A stretch of 64,000 nt of DNA. Source: Apricaphanius iberus. Its lineage: Eukaryota > Chordata > Actinopteri > Cyprinodontiformes > Aphaniidae. Under the pieces are notes generated by a model. It did no database searches. It saw nothing but the letters and a program-made list of their open reading frames with translations, and was not told the DNA's origin. Shown piece by piece: positions 46,275 through 58,396 of this stretch. Numbering within the stretch: the stretch's first letter is position 1; every line of letters begins with the position of its first letter. The DNA is taken from NCBI GenBank assembly GCA_028564705.1, contig JAPXFQ010002153.1, positions 868,001 to 932,000 on the forward strand, given 5' to 3'. The translations under genes and the position numbers were made by a program.

Positions 46275-46658
46275 TGTCTGCCATCTGATGACCAGATGGT
46301 CCTGCCTACACTATGTCATGTTGGCTGCCAGTGTGTGTGTTGTCATTTTCTTCTGCTTTATTGTAATTCTGAACATACACACCACAACAGTCTCTACTCC
46401 TTTGCCCTCTTAACATCTTCCTATCCTCTCAACCCCTCTCTCTCACAGCCTTCCCACCTGGACAATCTGTATAACCAGATTATGCCATATGCCCCTTACT
46501 CTAAATTTGTAATAAAACAAAAAAAATCTGTATAACAGCTGCACCTTATCAAACTATTGTACAAACTATTGAACCTGAACACCATATGTTTCATAATTCG
46601 TTGTTTTGCAAATGTCTTTCCTTTTTCTTTTGACCATAAAGGTACTAAACAGTTGTAT
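46275..46658 (-). repeat. Direct duplication, copy 1 (LTR-like)
   Basis: It is almost identical to 47396-47778, with about two substitutions and an A-run length change. From TGTTGGCTGCCAGTGTG (46316) onward it resembles the LTR at 50557-50790 (shared CTTCTGCTTTATTGTA, GGAACATACACACCA-like and ACAGTCTCTAC words). On the minus strand AATAAAGCAG is a likely polyadenylation signal. It is thus probably a minus-strand gypsy LTR plus about 40 bp of adjoining sequence. Confidence 0.75.
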
Positions 46659-47395
46659 TGTTACGGCCCAAGAATTTTGGACATGGTAATTAGGCTGTGT
46701 GATCCCGCCTGCATGATTGGGTGGCTGGCTGACTCCACCCTCTGACTGTGACGGCCCCAGCCCCGGATTGGTCGCTTCCTCTTCCTCCCCAGCGGCTCAG
46801 AGTTAATCAGCCCTATTTAAGGGAATGGCTGATTGCAACTGTGTGTGTTTCCCACTCAGCTTGCCTCATTCTGGGTTTTGGTGTCAGCCTGTATAGACTG
46901 TTTTGTAGGACTTGTATTATTGGACTGTTAAGACTGTTTAGTGTTTTGTGAGCTGTGTAAAACGCTTAGTAGAAGACTGTGGAGTTTGTTGTAAGCCCTG
47001 GGTGGCATTTAAGTTGTTATCACCACTAGTTAACTTTCTTAGTAGTCTTTTGTTTTCATTCCTTTTGTTGTAGTTTTGTAAAGATATTATCTTGAGAGCG
47101 TTTTACAGGTTTCGTTGAAACCTGATTTTGTTAATCTTTCTTTTACAACCTCCCAGGTTGCCATGGTACCTATAAATAAATACTTTAATTAAAAGAATTT
47201 GTTTGTGGGTTAATGTTCACAACCCCTTTTCCCTAGCGAGCTGGGGGGATTGTAACATTAATGGGGGCTCGTCCGGGATACTTTAACCTGATCCCGTGGC
47301 AACATAAGGTAGGTGGTAGTGTAATTGTATTTGGATTTTGCTTGTAGCAGTTGGTTGTGGAGGTAAGTCATGGCGCTGTTCAATGTGGAACGTTT
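46659..47395 (+). mobile_element. LTR, proline-type primer binding site and gag start of an LTR retroelement
   Basis: The LTR (46659-47257, 599 bp) starts TGTTACGGCCC and ends GATTGTAACA. It has a TATA-like CCCTATTTAAGGG near 46806 and an AATAAATAC near 47172. Four bases later comes TGGGGGCTCGTCCGGGAT (47262-47279), the sequence complementary to the 3' end of tRNA-Pro used as primer site by gammaretroviruses. A GTAAGT donor-like site (47363) is followed by ATG at 47370, opening MALFNVERFV, a gag-like start. The frame is cut after about ten codons by the second duplicated copy (47396). No pol or second LTR is present. Confidence 0.75.
47262..47279 (+). promoter_or_regulatory. Primer binding site, tRNA-Pro type
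   Basis: An 18-base match to the classic tRNA-Pro primer binding site of gammaretroviruses, four bases after the LTR end. It would prime minus-strand DNA synthesis. Confidence 0.8.
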
Positions 47396-47778
47396 TGTCT
47401 GCCATCTGATGACCAGATGGTCCTGCCTACACTATGTCATGTTGGCTGCCAGTGTGTGTGTTGTCATTTTCTTCTGCTTTATTGGAATTCTGAACATACA
47501 CATCACAACAGTCTCTACTCCTTTGCCCTCTTAACATCTTCCTATCCTCTCAACCCCTCTCTCTCACAGCCTTCCCACCTGGACAATCTGTATAACCAGA
47601 TTATGCCATATGCCCCTTACTCTAAATTTGTAATAAAACAAAAAAATCTGTATAACAGCTGCACCTTATCAAACTATTGTACAAACTATTGAACCTGAAC
47701 ACCATATGTTTCATAATTCGTTGTTTTGCAAATGTCTTTCCTTTTTCTTTTGACCATAAAGGTACTAAACAGTTGTAT
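47396..47778 (-). repeat. Direct duplication, copy 2 (LTR-like)
   Basis: Near-identical to 46275-46658. Left of it is the truncated gag start; right of it CAGCTGTG, different from the TGTTACGG that follows copy 1. The near identity means the duplication is recent or is an assembly artefact. Confidence 0.8.
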
Positions 47779-49149
47779 CAGCTGTGTTTTTTGGATTCTT
47801 GATCTAGACTTCCTTTCTGGGAGCTCAGTGTCTACTGTTGTAATTCTTTGTGTCTATCTGGCTCCTCTCTGTGTCTTTCTTTTGAAGAGCCTATTGGTCA
47901 GGTAGGGCCAGCTCAAGTCTCTCAAGCCTGTGCCGGACAGAGAGCCGAGCCACGTGAGCCGAGGCCGGACCTACCACCAGCCGCATTCGCCAAAAACGTA
48001 CTGTAAAGGTGGATGCCGGGTGCCGATTGTCACACAGCCAGAGCCAGATGCAGCTGGATGTAGCGGAAAGCCACCTCTCACTGTAGCTAACCAGATTGGA
48101 GCCATTGTTAGCCGCTAGGCTAACCTCGCCTCATCCCCCTAAACCCCTCATCGCCGTGCAGCAACTCAGAGACTGAATCGTTCAAAGGCCTGTTTGGGCA
48201 GCGACAAATTAGGATAACTAATTTTGAAGGTATTTCCCCTGGGTTTTTTTTGTTGTATTTTTTTCATCTGTCATCTTTTGGTAATAGAGGCCTTTCAGCC
48301 TAAAACTTTAATCACTGTTTTTAAAATACTTTTTTCCCGACAAAGAGTCATTTTTAAATCCTGCAACTTGAGCTACTCCATCAGACAGGAGTTTTCTTTT
48401 TGTTTAATGTTTAATGTGTTAGAGTCACTCTAAGCGCCCCACGTGCGCTGCAGAGGACTACCTGAAAGCCAACAAGCTCACGTGTTCATCCAGGCCGACA
48501 CTTCATAACAAAGGTTGCAAATAACTGTTCAAACAGAATTCGGTTTAAATAGATGGTTTAAGAACACAAACTAATCTTATTAACCGTGTTGGAACTTGCC
48601 TTATTATATCAAATACTGGAATTGAATTGTTTACTTCGGTGACCAATTCATGAATAGAAGTAGTTTCCCAAAGGTTAATTACTCTGACCCAGATAATTTT
48701 TAACAAACATCTCCTTATCCCTATAATGTTTTGATTTCTCTTGTAATTAGTGAAACTAATTAATCTTTTCCCTCCAGCATCTGCAAATCGAATCCTGGGT
48801 CTGAACTGCATTCAGAAGCATAAATCAGAATTCAGGGTTTCTCATTTTATCACATTATTCATCTTCTGTGTTCCTTTATTTTAACTATACATTTATTTTA
48901 ATCAGTAGTGTGTTCTTTATTACTTTTGAGTATTTAAATGTCTTTTTGTTTCTTTGTGTAAATAAATCTTGTGTTTGGAAAGTACAAGCTGTCATTTCTT
49001 GTTCAACACACACATATTGCAAGGTTTATAACCAAATAAACGCTAAAGAATTAATTCCTTCAGAATTATTAGACTATGTGGCTATTTAAAATAATTCCTG
49101 ATAAAGGTGGTGCCCCAAATAATTATTTTCCATAAATTAATAATATGAT
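47779..49149. other. Nothing recognised
   Basis: The GC-richer part 47900-48170 (with GTTAGCCGCTAGGCTAAC, a near palindrome) may be an untranslated part of a retroelement, but no family was assigned. The rest is AT-rich. Confidence 0.35.
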
Positions 49150-50556
49150 TGCCATAATGAAAATAATGCCATGTATGAAGCACATTCTGAAGCTCTGTAC
49201 TCTGGGTGGCAGTGTATCCAGGGCTTGTACCCCCAATAAACTGACTAATGGTTTGTGGTCTGTTTCAAACTCAAACTGCAGGCCCAGGATGAAATCACTG
49301 AACCTCTCGCAAGCCCATGTAAGCGTCAGTGCCTTTTATTCCAGCTGGGCATAGCGTTGTTCTGTGTCAGTGAGAGATCTGGAAGTGTATGCGAGCGGGG
49401 ACCATACATCATCCTTCTTTTGGAGTATCACTGCCCCAAGTCCATACGATGAAGCATCTGCTGATATTTTCTGTGGCATGTTTGGATCATATAGGTGGAT
49501 AGCTCCTTTTTGAGGCTGTGAAAAGCCTCCTTTTTTGCATGACCCCAGCACCACTGGTTCTTTTTGGACAGCAGATCCCTCAGCGGTTTATCTTTTTCAG
49601 CCAGGTTAGGAAGGAATTGCGCAGTTGTTTCACCATCCCTAGGAAGCTTCTCAGGTCACTTACCATCAATGACATCTCCATTTCCATCACAGCTCTTGTT
49701 TTATCTGTATCCGGCTGTATGCCATCCGCTGAAATGACATATCCCAGAAACGTAATCTCACTCTTGGAGGGAGAACGGCTTAGCATCTGGTTTGAGCTTA
49801 ATATTGTATAGTTTACGAACAAGTCCAAGTCCATCACAGAGTTTGAGATATGTCTCTTTAACTGTCTGTTTATTTATCATATCAACTCTAGCTACAAATT
49901 TAAGGCCCACTGACGCTGGTCTGCTCAACAGAAACCCTTAAAGGTCTCTTACTATAAAGATTCTTTCCACAGCGCTCTGTCCTTTATATGAGAGCTTCAC
50001 TGTGAGTGTTCCCACAACCTTCAATTTCATTTCACCATGGCCATAGAGCGACTTGAGGACATCTTCAAGCCTCCCTTCTCTGTGTATGATATTTTTGTAT
50101 ACCTGTACAGCCCCAGTGTCATTCTTAAAGGGCACCTTGCTCTCTCGTATGTTAATGTCAGCCATCCATGGGTCTTCCCTAGAGGCTATCTCGCCCAGAA
50201 ATAGTTCACCAACATATTCAGCAACTTGGAGACCCTTTCATAGTGACCACACTTCCTTAAGTTCTGACACTGATATTGAATTAGTTGGGCACCAGGACGC
50301 AAAATAAAAGGGCGTCTTTCCGCACTTGCCATATGGCTTGGTTTCCCTAACGGTCCTCACTAGCTTCTGTTTTTTTTTTCTGATTCTGAACTTACTCTTT
50401 GTATTTGTTTTTGGTCTGTTAACCATTGAAGTCGAAAGCCTGCTGCTGGCGGCACAGCTGCCGCCCTCGAGGTTGTTCCTGGCTCCCTTCCATGTCTAGT
50501 AATACGTGGACTTCTGTCATCTCCAACAACTCACAGCAAACCAGTTTCTGACACCA
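49150..50556 (-). pseudogene. Ty3/gypsy gag-pol relic
   Basis: On the minus strand from high to low: a lysine/arginine-rich stretch (KSKFRIRKKKQK, near 50380), the protease region (GEMKLKVVGTLTVKLSYKGQ, 49938-50165), RT thumb (ITFLGYVISADGIQPDTDKT near 49760, LRSFLGMVKQL near 49640), RNase H (LYDPNMPQKISADASSYGLG near 49480 with its Asp, and SPLAYTSRSLTDTEQRYAQL) and a further RNase H stretch near 49200-49340. The RT catalytic centre is largely missing and the integrase absent. The primer binding site TGGTGTCAGAAACTGG (50541-50556) abuts the LTR. Confidence 0.75.
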
Positions 50557-50790
50557 TGTTGTGTCGGCTGTCAGTGTGTATGAAATGAGGACACCTTGTT
50601 GTTTTCTTCTACTTTATTGTAGCTCGGAACATACACACCATAACAGTCTCTACACTTTTTCCGTCTAAGCTTCTTCCTCTCCTCTCGGAATTCCCCCTTT
50701 CTCACAGCTCCTCCACCTGGACACCACCTGTATTACCACAATATACCACACACTCCTTTCATTTTTAGCTTCACACTACTGGTTAAACTG
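50557..50790 (-). repeat. 5' LTR of the minus-strand gypsy relic
   Basis: It begins TGTTGTGTCGGCTGTCAGTG next to the primer binding site and resembles the duplicated LTR-like blocks at 46316 and 47437. AATAAAGTAG on the minus strand (near 50613) is the likely polyadenylation signal. The outer end is not sharply defined. Confidence 0.6.
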
Positions 50791-51189
50791 CCTAGGAATG
50801 TTAATGATCTGTATTAAAGATGTACAAAGGCATGATGATCAAATAATTGTAAATATCCTCATAATTAACTGGCAGCAGTCATATCTGAGGACTTATCCTG
50901 TCACAGGTTGGCTGTTTGAAACGGGTCTGGAAGCTACAAGCATGTATGTTACTGGCTGTACAAACCTCTGCCTGATTTCTTGTAGTTTGTACTTTTTTAT
51001 TTTATTTCTGTATGGGTGCCTGTTCATAGTAAAAATCATTGTGCTGCGCTCAGCGTTATAGTGATGTCATTCTCCAGCTGTTCGCTACACAGAGTGCTAT
51101 AACCAATGTCGGTGCTCCGCCCACGCGCATCATGCACTGTGCATAGGGCACCAAGCTGGCAGCAGGGGCACCAACTGAGCTTATGAAAA

Positions 51190-52145
51190 AGGATTATAAT
51201 AAAGACAGATTTACAATTAGAAAATATGCAAAACAAGTTAATGGGCCTATAGATACACCCTGTCACTGTATTGAACAGATCAGTGTGTGGATGCAAAACA
51301 ACTTTCTCCAATTAAACTCAGACAAAACTGAGATCATAGTTTTTGGCCCAGAGACACAAAGAGAAAGTGTAATCAGTAATCTTGAGTCTCTCTGTCTTCA
51401 ACCAAAAAATCAGGTTAGAAATCTAGTGGTAATCATGGACTCGGACCTGAACTTAAACAGCCACATCAAAGCAATAACATCAACAGCTTTTTACCATCTG
51501 AAAAATCTTGCTAAGCTCAGAAGAATAGTGTCGAAACCAGACTTCGAGAGACTTATCCACACATTTGTGTCCAGCAGGTTAGACTACTGTAACGGCCTGC
51601 TCACTGGCCTCTCTAAACGAGCTGTTAGACAGCTGCAGTATATCCAGAAAGCTGCTGCTCGAGTCCTGACAAGAACCAGGAAATAAGACCATATTAGTCC
51701 AGTGCTCGGTCTCTCCACTGGCTTCCTGTCGCTCAGATAATAGAATTTAAAACAGCTCTGCTTGTGTACAAGTCTTTTCATGGTTTGGCACCAAAGTATA
51801 TCTCTGACATGTTAGAGACATATGAGCCATCTCGGGCCCTGAGAACTTCAGGGAGGGGTCTTCTGGTGGTTCCCAAAGTCAACAATAAACACAGTGAGGC
51901 TGCATTTCAGTTTCAGGTAGCTAAAATATGGAAAAATGTTTAAATCCAGGCTGAAAACAGTTCTTTTAACCCGTGCATATGACAATTGAAAATATTGTAT
52001 CTGCACTCTTGCAGTGTTTGCAATGTTTTCTTGTTTTTTTTTCCTGTTTATCTGTTTTCTTAATTTATGCAACTGTGAAGCACTTTGAATTGCCTTGTGT
52101 ATGAATTGTGCTCTACACATAAACTTGCCTTGCCTTGCCTTCATA
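51190..52145 (+). pseudogene. LINE 3' end: RT C-terminus and tail (L2-like)
   Basis: The frame 51183-51686 includes HCIEQISVWMQNNFLQLNSD and KTEIIVFGPETQ (end of RT), then SRLDYCNGLLTGLSKRAVRQ and LQYIQKAAARVLT. After a stop the text goes on as PVLGLSTGFLSLR-like and LVYKSFHGLAPKYISDML, then EPSRALRTSGRGLLVVPKVN. A tail with AAGCACTTTGAATTGCCTTG ends in TTGCC repeats (to 52145). Short tandem termini are typical of L2/CR1-clade LINEs. It is 5' truncated, with at least one stop and frameshifts; the same tail occurs antisense at 18881-18945. Confidence 0.75.
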
Positions 52146-52743
52146 GTAAGGAATACAAAAAGAAAGCAAGGCAAAAAGAAAAAACATCTACCTCTTTCTC
52201 ATCTGTCCTCCCCACCAGCCCGCAATCGGTCTTTTTCATTAACCCTGACATCTGTGGTTGAAACGACATGGCTTTGTAAAGATATCAGGAGTACAGCAAA
52301 AAAACAAAAAAAACAACAGGATCATGCTTTTGCATCATTTGGAAGTAAGATTATGTTTTTAGTGATAATTGTTAAGTTTGTAATATTTATCTATTCCAAA
52401 ATGTGTGCTCATGTTCAGACTTGAGGTCTGAGCTAGCTTAAATTCGGACTTGCTATATTGTTGTTAATTCATCTGTTGTCTGCCAAATGTTGCAGAGTTT
52501 TGTAAGTATGCTTCATTTATTGGGTGATTTTTGTGCACTGTTTCCATATATTTTGACTTTTTCTGCGCTGTTTGGGCACATTTCATTGTCTGTTTCTCCA
52601 GTTTGTTAAAAGTCAGAAAAAAAAATTGCAAATCAACATCTTCCAAGCAGTTATTCTCTTCTGAAGCAACCACTTCTTTTAAGAAAAAGAAGGTTAATTA
52701 AAAAAGCAATAATAAAATAATTTACTCTGAACGGTGGTGTTAA
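52146..52743. other. Nothing recognised
   Basis: A-rich stretch directly after the LINE tail; no further feature supported. Confidence 0.4.
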
Positions 52744-53310
52744 AGTGATAGTCTGCACTTTGTAACAAAAAAGAGAGAGAGGGACATGATTTGAAAAAAA
52801 AAAACGACCCAAGCTCCCTCCCCCTCCCTTTCTGACTGGTCTTGAAGCCGCGCTTACTTTTCCGTGCACGTGCCAGGTCAATGGGCCAAGACGTGCGGAG
52901 GAGAGAGCGAAAACAACCAGAGTGTCAACAATGGAGTTATCGGAGGTGAGGATACTTTTTTGGTTTGAAATCGGTATCTTCTGCTCTTGAGCAGAGCATT
53001 GATCTATGGCTGTGCTCTTGACCAATGGCGAAGGCTTGATTAGGAGGCTCCGTGTAAACAGAAAACTGAGCATGCGCGCAGTTACGAGCACACAGCGTTC
53101 GTGATGATTGACAGCCATTGGCATCACTTGATCGGTTCAAGTGGATGCCACCGTGGCTTTTGAGCCATAGCTGAGATACGGGAAGGCGGGACTTACCCGT
53201 AATGTTATAATTCATAAAATGACTTATTTTATATCAATATTTAAGGCCAGGAGGTCAATTTAATACAATTCTTAAAATTTGTAATTAATTTAGAGATCCA
53301 GAGTATCACT
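52744..53310. mobile_element. TTAA-flanked MITE
   Basis: Flanked by TTAA at 52740-52743 and 53311-53314. The ends read inward AGTGATAGTCTGC and AGTGATACTCTGG, an inverted repeat with one change in the first 12 bases. The 567-bp interior is GC-richer than its surroundings and has no transposase. The TTAA duplication suits piggyBac or Kolobok elements. The 158-residue minus frame inside has no known motif. Confidence 0.7.
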
Positions 53311-53314
53311 TTAA

Positions 53315-55386
53315 AGGTTGTTAATCTAAAATATGGACTTAATGTAACTATGTTCTGAAGAGTTTGAAGATTCTTTTGTTTTATAAAGTTCCTCTAAATG
53401 AATCTTCCTCAAGAGAAAAAAGTTTCCTCTGTGAGGTCAGATGTCTGTGCTGTTTTGAAACAGAAATAAATAAATAAAACATATTTGTGCACCCAAATGC
53501 TTAAATAACTATCACAAAAACAAACAAAAAAACACTGTCAAGGGAAAGTAAGAACATATTTTTTTTAAATCAGCAGTTGTTTGTTATTACTCATGAGTTA
53601 ACTCTATGGACAGAATTTATCATGATTAAATATTTGCGCAATTTGTAACTCAAATTTAATATGCCAAATTAGATAAACCTTTATCAAATTAGCTATTTGC
53701 TCTATTCTGATATTTTTGAAATATACAGGCCAAGGGGAACATCTGCTGTATATGGTGTAATTTGAAGAAAAAAGGCCATTTTAGAGTTAGGCTAATCTCC
53801 TTTTAAAAGTTAGTAAAAAAGATTAACCAAAATAATTTCCATGTTTATACAACGTATCTAAAACTGTGTGATTGTGACTGTCAGAATAGTAGATGAGTAT
53901 TCTGCAGATGTTTAAAAAACTGGTCAAATTTAGCTTGGGTGAAAATGTAGCTTTAAGCTATCACACACTGTTGGGTGGAAAAAAACAGTCCTGCTGAGAG
54001 TGACAGAAGATCGATCCCACTGCTCCATAAGTGTTTTTTTCTTTCAGGAAATAACTGAAGTATTTTCCAGTGGATCAAAATGAACTCAGAGATGTTCTAC
54101 AGGCTTTAAAATTCTGAATGAAGGCTTTAGTTTCTTTGTTTACTGATTCCCCCCCCCCCCTTCTTTCACAAATTGCTCCCAAGATGAAAGCCTGTTAATT
54201 ACAGCATTTGTCACATACAATGTTTAACACATGAATAATCATAAATAAATTATGGATATAATGCAAAAGACTAAAAAAACACACAAAAAAGATATAACAT
54301 TGATAAAATATAACTGGGAGAATTTTTTTTTCTTCAACTGTTTCCTATGACAAGAGAAAACACTTTGATTGGAATGGCTATAGGGAATGCATTATGCTCA
54401 GATCACGACACAATCCTGGTGTTGCAGCTTGATTTTCTCTGCTTCCTGAGGACAAAGAAAAAAGATAACGGAAGTTCTTATTTTTCTACCGCTCTTTGGA
54501 TTAGAAACCTGCTCTGCATAGTTTAACGGTCTATTATTTCTTGATAACTGCACAGCTTCTCAAACATTAAACTGTAATATTGCTTTTGCATTAGACTGGT
54601 CTTTATTCTATTCTGTTCTGGGTTTTTTTTCTCAAAGCACATTTATACAATTCAGTTCAGAAGCTAAATAAAGGGAGTGAACATGAAATTAATATTAATT
54701 TACTATCATTCAATTTTTCCAGAATGTAATGATAATAACATTTGCATTTTTAATTAATGTAAAAAAAACAAGCAAATGTATACATTTATCATGGATTTCC
54801 TTTAATCCCCACAGGATCAAGATGCTAGAAAAAGATCACAGGGGTTAAATGTATACATAAATCCCACTAATAATTGAACTAAATGAGCATTTATACATTC
54901 CTCAGAAAATACCATATTTTTGTAAAAGCTTTTGCATTTTTATGGCTTGAGATCTGCAAAGTCTTCCCATTAGAAATATTTTAATTTGAAAGTAATGTCC
55001 TACCAGTACTGTTCCAAATATAATTCAATGAATTCTGATAGGGTTGAGGTAAGGGCCGTTACAGAATCTTAATGTTAGTTTGCTTTGTCCATCACACAAC
55101 CCAAAGCATTGTCCTTTTGCAAAACCCAACTGTGTCCATATTTCGAGCACTCCTATGCAACAATAAATTTTGTCTGCCTAAGAATAACAGCAGAGGATTT
55201 AGCTTTCCCAATAGCAGTGAGGTAACGGACAATATATTGCATGTTTTCCAGGACAAATTTTCCAGGTTAGTTGAAGAGAGGAATTTATGAAACACAGAAA
55301 GCTCTCAGTGAATGAGCGAAAAAGAGTTTACAAGTCATTAACTTTACAAAGCAATTCGCCTTTTATGCATCAAGCAGTTTAACGGA
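53315..55386. other. AT-rich stretch, nothing recognised
   Basis: Contains a C-run at 54149-54160 and A/T runs; no supported gene or repeat. Confidence 0.4.
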
Positions 55387-55390
55387 TTAA

Positions 55391-56181
55391 AGACACACTG
55401 TAACTTGCAATGTACAAACAGATATTTGCCCCCTGTCACTCTTACATGGCTTGCGATGTAACGTCACTGTTGTAGAGCTCATCTGAAGAAGTGTATTGAT
55501 GTTATGACAAGCTCTCCAGCCAAAACAACAAAACATCAAACTAACAGCATGTTATTTGGTAAACTGTCAAACAGTTTTCCCAGGCCTGTATTACATTATC
55601 ATGCCCAAATAACCCCAGAACAAGCATTTATTACTTACCAATCTGGTAGCAACATGGCTAGTTCAGGATCCATGGTGCACAACACACTGAAAAGTTATAG
55701 CACAGAGTTTTAGCAGCTAACCTTACTTTGACCTAAACTGAACAACATTTTGACAGAAAGGAGCTTTCACCGCAGTGAAGGGAAGTGAGTGTTATCTGAC
55801 CTGTATCGTCTCCGGTCTTACTGCTCTATGAGGAAGCAGGAGAAGTCGTGGGAGGTGCGGGGGAGGTGCATTGTTAACAAGGGATATAACTTGGTGATGA
55901 GTTGATTAGCAAGAGCATGCATTTTTCCCCCCTCACTTCTTCTAAAACCTTCTTCTTTGGTTTTTCTGTCATGACTCAAGTCTCAAAACTGCAAGTTGGT
56001 TTATATCTTTATGTAGCAGTACTTCCAGTTAGGTAGACCATGGGTAAAAAGTTTTATAGTGTGGTTTTCAGCACCCTCCCATGCAGTGACAGCTCCAAAA
56101 ATGAACATCATAAATTGTGTCACCAAACCACTTTGAAAACGTGACTTTTCATGCTGTAAAAGTAAGCAACTTAGTGTGTCT
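55391..56181. mobile_element. TTAA-flanked MITE, second type
   Basis: Flanked by TTAA (55387-55390 and 56182-56185). The ends read inward AGACACACTGTAACTTGC and AGACACACTAAGTTGC. The 791-bp interior has no transposase. It contains a stretch near 55980-56000 (CTCAAAACTGCAAGTT) of the kind seen in palindromic short elements. The class (piggyBac or Kolobok) is inferred only from the target site. Confidence 0.65.
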
Positions 56182-56185
56182 TTAA

Positions 56186-56559
56186 AATTTGCAAAACATA
56201 AAGACATATATGGAGCCGTCTTCTGTTTCAGGATGGTGGAGCCAGCATCAGTTTGTCAGTGGGATCAGAGACAGCATGTCTTTTGGAGAATGTATACCTA
56301 TTTATTTTTTTCTGCAGAATTTCAAATAAGCCAGGGTCAAGGCCTATTCTGGTGAATCCACCAGTTAATAAAAAAGCTTCCCTTCAACAATGAAGAGGGA
56401 TCTCATCCCCAATGTAACCCTTGTAAATTATGGGACAAAGAGGACGTTCTTGACCATTAGTCTGAGTTTTCTATTTCAACAATTTCACATGATCAGGTTG
56501 TGACACCTCTTCTTCCTCATACAAATTTAATTGGGTTAATGTAGTCCATTCATTCTAGG
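56186..56559. other. Nothing firmly recognised
   Basis: This may be the decayed C-terminal region of the neighbouring Tc1, but no motif can be pointed to. Confidence 0.3.
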
Positions 56560-57112
56560 ATTCAGTTATACTAATCAGCACCTTTACACCCCCAAACAGC
56601 CCTCACGCATGATGTTTCCACCCTTGTGCTTCACAGTAGGTATGGTGTTATTTGGAGGCAACTCGGCATTCTATCACCTCCAAACACAATGAGTGGTGTT
56701 TTATACGAAATATTTTTTTTTTATTTCATATGATCACGTGACATTCCCACAATCCTCCTCTGGATCATCGAGATGTTCTCTGGCAAACTTTAGACAGGAC
56801 TGGACATTTGCTGGGTTAAGCTCAAGCTCTGTAGAATTGACAATGTAGTGTTTTACTAGTAGTGATCATTGTTACTCCCAGCTCTCTGCAGATAGCTCTC
56901 TAGGTCCCATGTGGTTCTGGGATTTTTGCTCACGGTTGTTGTGATCATTTTGATCCAACAGGAGCCCCAGATCAAGAGACATTATCTGTGGTCTTGTATG
57001 TCTTCCATTTTCAAATAATTACTTCCACAGTTGATTTTTTCACACCAAGCTGCTTACCCATTGCAATTTCAGTATACCCAGTCAGCTGCAGGTCTACAAT
57101 TTTGTTTCAGGT

Positions 57113-57442
57113 TGTCAGGCTGGAACTCAATGACAGGCCTCAGGCGCAGAGAAGTTAAAATGAACAGAAATTTATTTGCACGTAAGGAATAGAACATCAA
57201 TCACCTGGTTGTGCTGGAGTGCATGGATAACATAATACTCTGGCACAAGACAAGGGGGACACAGACTATTTAAACACATGAGAGTAATGGGAAACAGGTG
57301 GAAACAATAGGTGATCAGGGATGACAGGTGACACATGAGGAAGGGCAAGTGACCTGAAACAAGAAGGGAGTGAGTTACCAAAATAAAACAGGAAATAGCA
57401 AGACACAACCCAATGCTGGACAACCTGGACCAGGGTATGACA
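57113..57442 (-). repeat. gypsy 3' LTR
   Basis: A 330-bp LTR from TGTCAGGCTGG to GGGTATGACA. On the minus strand it is preceded by the purine tract GAGAGAGGGGTTC. TTTATTTGCACG-type sequence near 57170 gives an AATAAA on the minus strand. CAGGT lies just outside the left end; the matching copy on the other side is lost. Confidence 0.75.
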
Positions 57443-57454
57443 GAACCCCTCTCT

Positions 57455-58396
57455 CTAGGACCGGATACCAGACGGTCCAGGCTGTCCTGGGTGGTCACGG
57501 ACAAAGTCCTCAATGAGAGTGTGATCCAGGATGAAACGGGAGGGAACCCACTGCCTCTCTTCTGGCCCATAACCTTCCCAGTCCACCAGGTATTGCCTGC
57601 CCCGGCCCCGATTGCGCACTGCCAGCAGCTTCCTGACCGTGTAGACCGGTCCACCATCAATCACTACAAGGGGAGGAGAGGGCGGGGTAGCCGGTACCAG
57701 GGGGCTCTCCTTGGCTGGTTTTACCAGACTAACGTGGAACGTGGGGTGGATACGGAGGGTCCGGGGCAGACGAAGGCGAACTGCAACTGGGCCCACGACC
57801 CTGGTGATGGGAAACGGACCAACAAACCGCGGCGCCAGCTTCCTCGATGGGACTCTCAGGTGGAGGTTCTTGGTCGAGAGCCAGACTCTCTGACCTGGCT
57901 GGTAGTCAGGGGCTGGTCGTCTCCTGCGGTCTGCTGATCTTTTGACCCGGTCCCCCTGGCGTATGAGGACCTGCCGGGCGGCTGCCCAGATGCATCGGCA
58001 GCGGCGAATCATGGCGTGAGCGGAGGGCTCATGGTCTGGAAAAACAGGGGGCTCGTAGCCGTATACACATTTAAAAGGAGAGAATCCTGTGGCTGAGGTT
58101 GGCAAGGAATTGTGAGCATACTCCACCCAGACCAGATGTTTGCTCCACGTTGAGGGATTCTGTGAGACCAGGCACCGGAGGCCGGTTTCCAGTTGTTGGT
58201 TGAGGCGTTCGGTCTGGCCGTTAGCTTCTGGGTGATAACCTGAGGTCAGGCTGGCCTTCGCTCCGATGAGTCGGCAGAACTCCTTCCAGAACCGGGACAC
58301 GAACTGGGGCCCCCTGTCTGAGACAATGTCTTTGGGAAAACCATGCACTCTGAAAACGTGATTAATCATGTGTTCTGCTGTTTCTTGGCTTCGCAA
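57455..58396 (-). pseudogene. gypsy integrase C-terminal half with chromodomain
   Basis: A 313-residue open frame. It has [20 protein letters not shown] (second catalytic Asp of the DDE integrase), [16 protein letters not shown] (catalytic Glu), [19 protein letters not shown], the [19 protein letters not shown] domain and, at residues about 250-297, [18 protein letters not shown], a chromodomain. Integrase inserts the cDNA; the chromodomain may steer it to chromatin marks. The zinc-binding N-terminus and first Asp are missing: the frame begins at an inversion junction near 58390. It is open and little damaged, so it is young, but it cannot be complete. Confidence 0.88.

Noticed and set aside
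52651..53127. 158-residue minus-strand frame
   Set aside because: Lies mostly within a TTAA-flanked MITE; no motif and no homologue recalled.
57413..57937. 174-residue plus-strand frame
   Set aside because: It is the antisense shadow of the gypsy integrase C-terminus, whose minus-strand reading has clear catalytic and chromodomain motifs.
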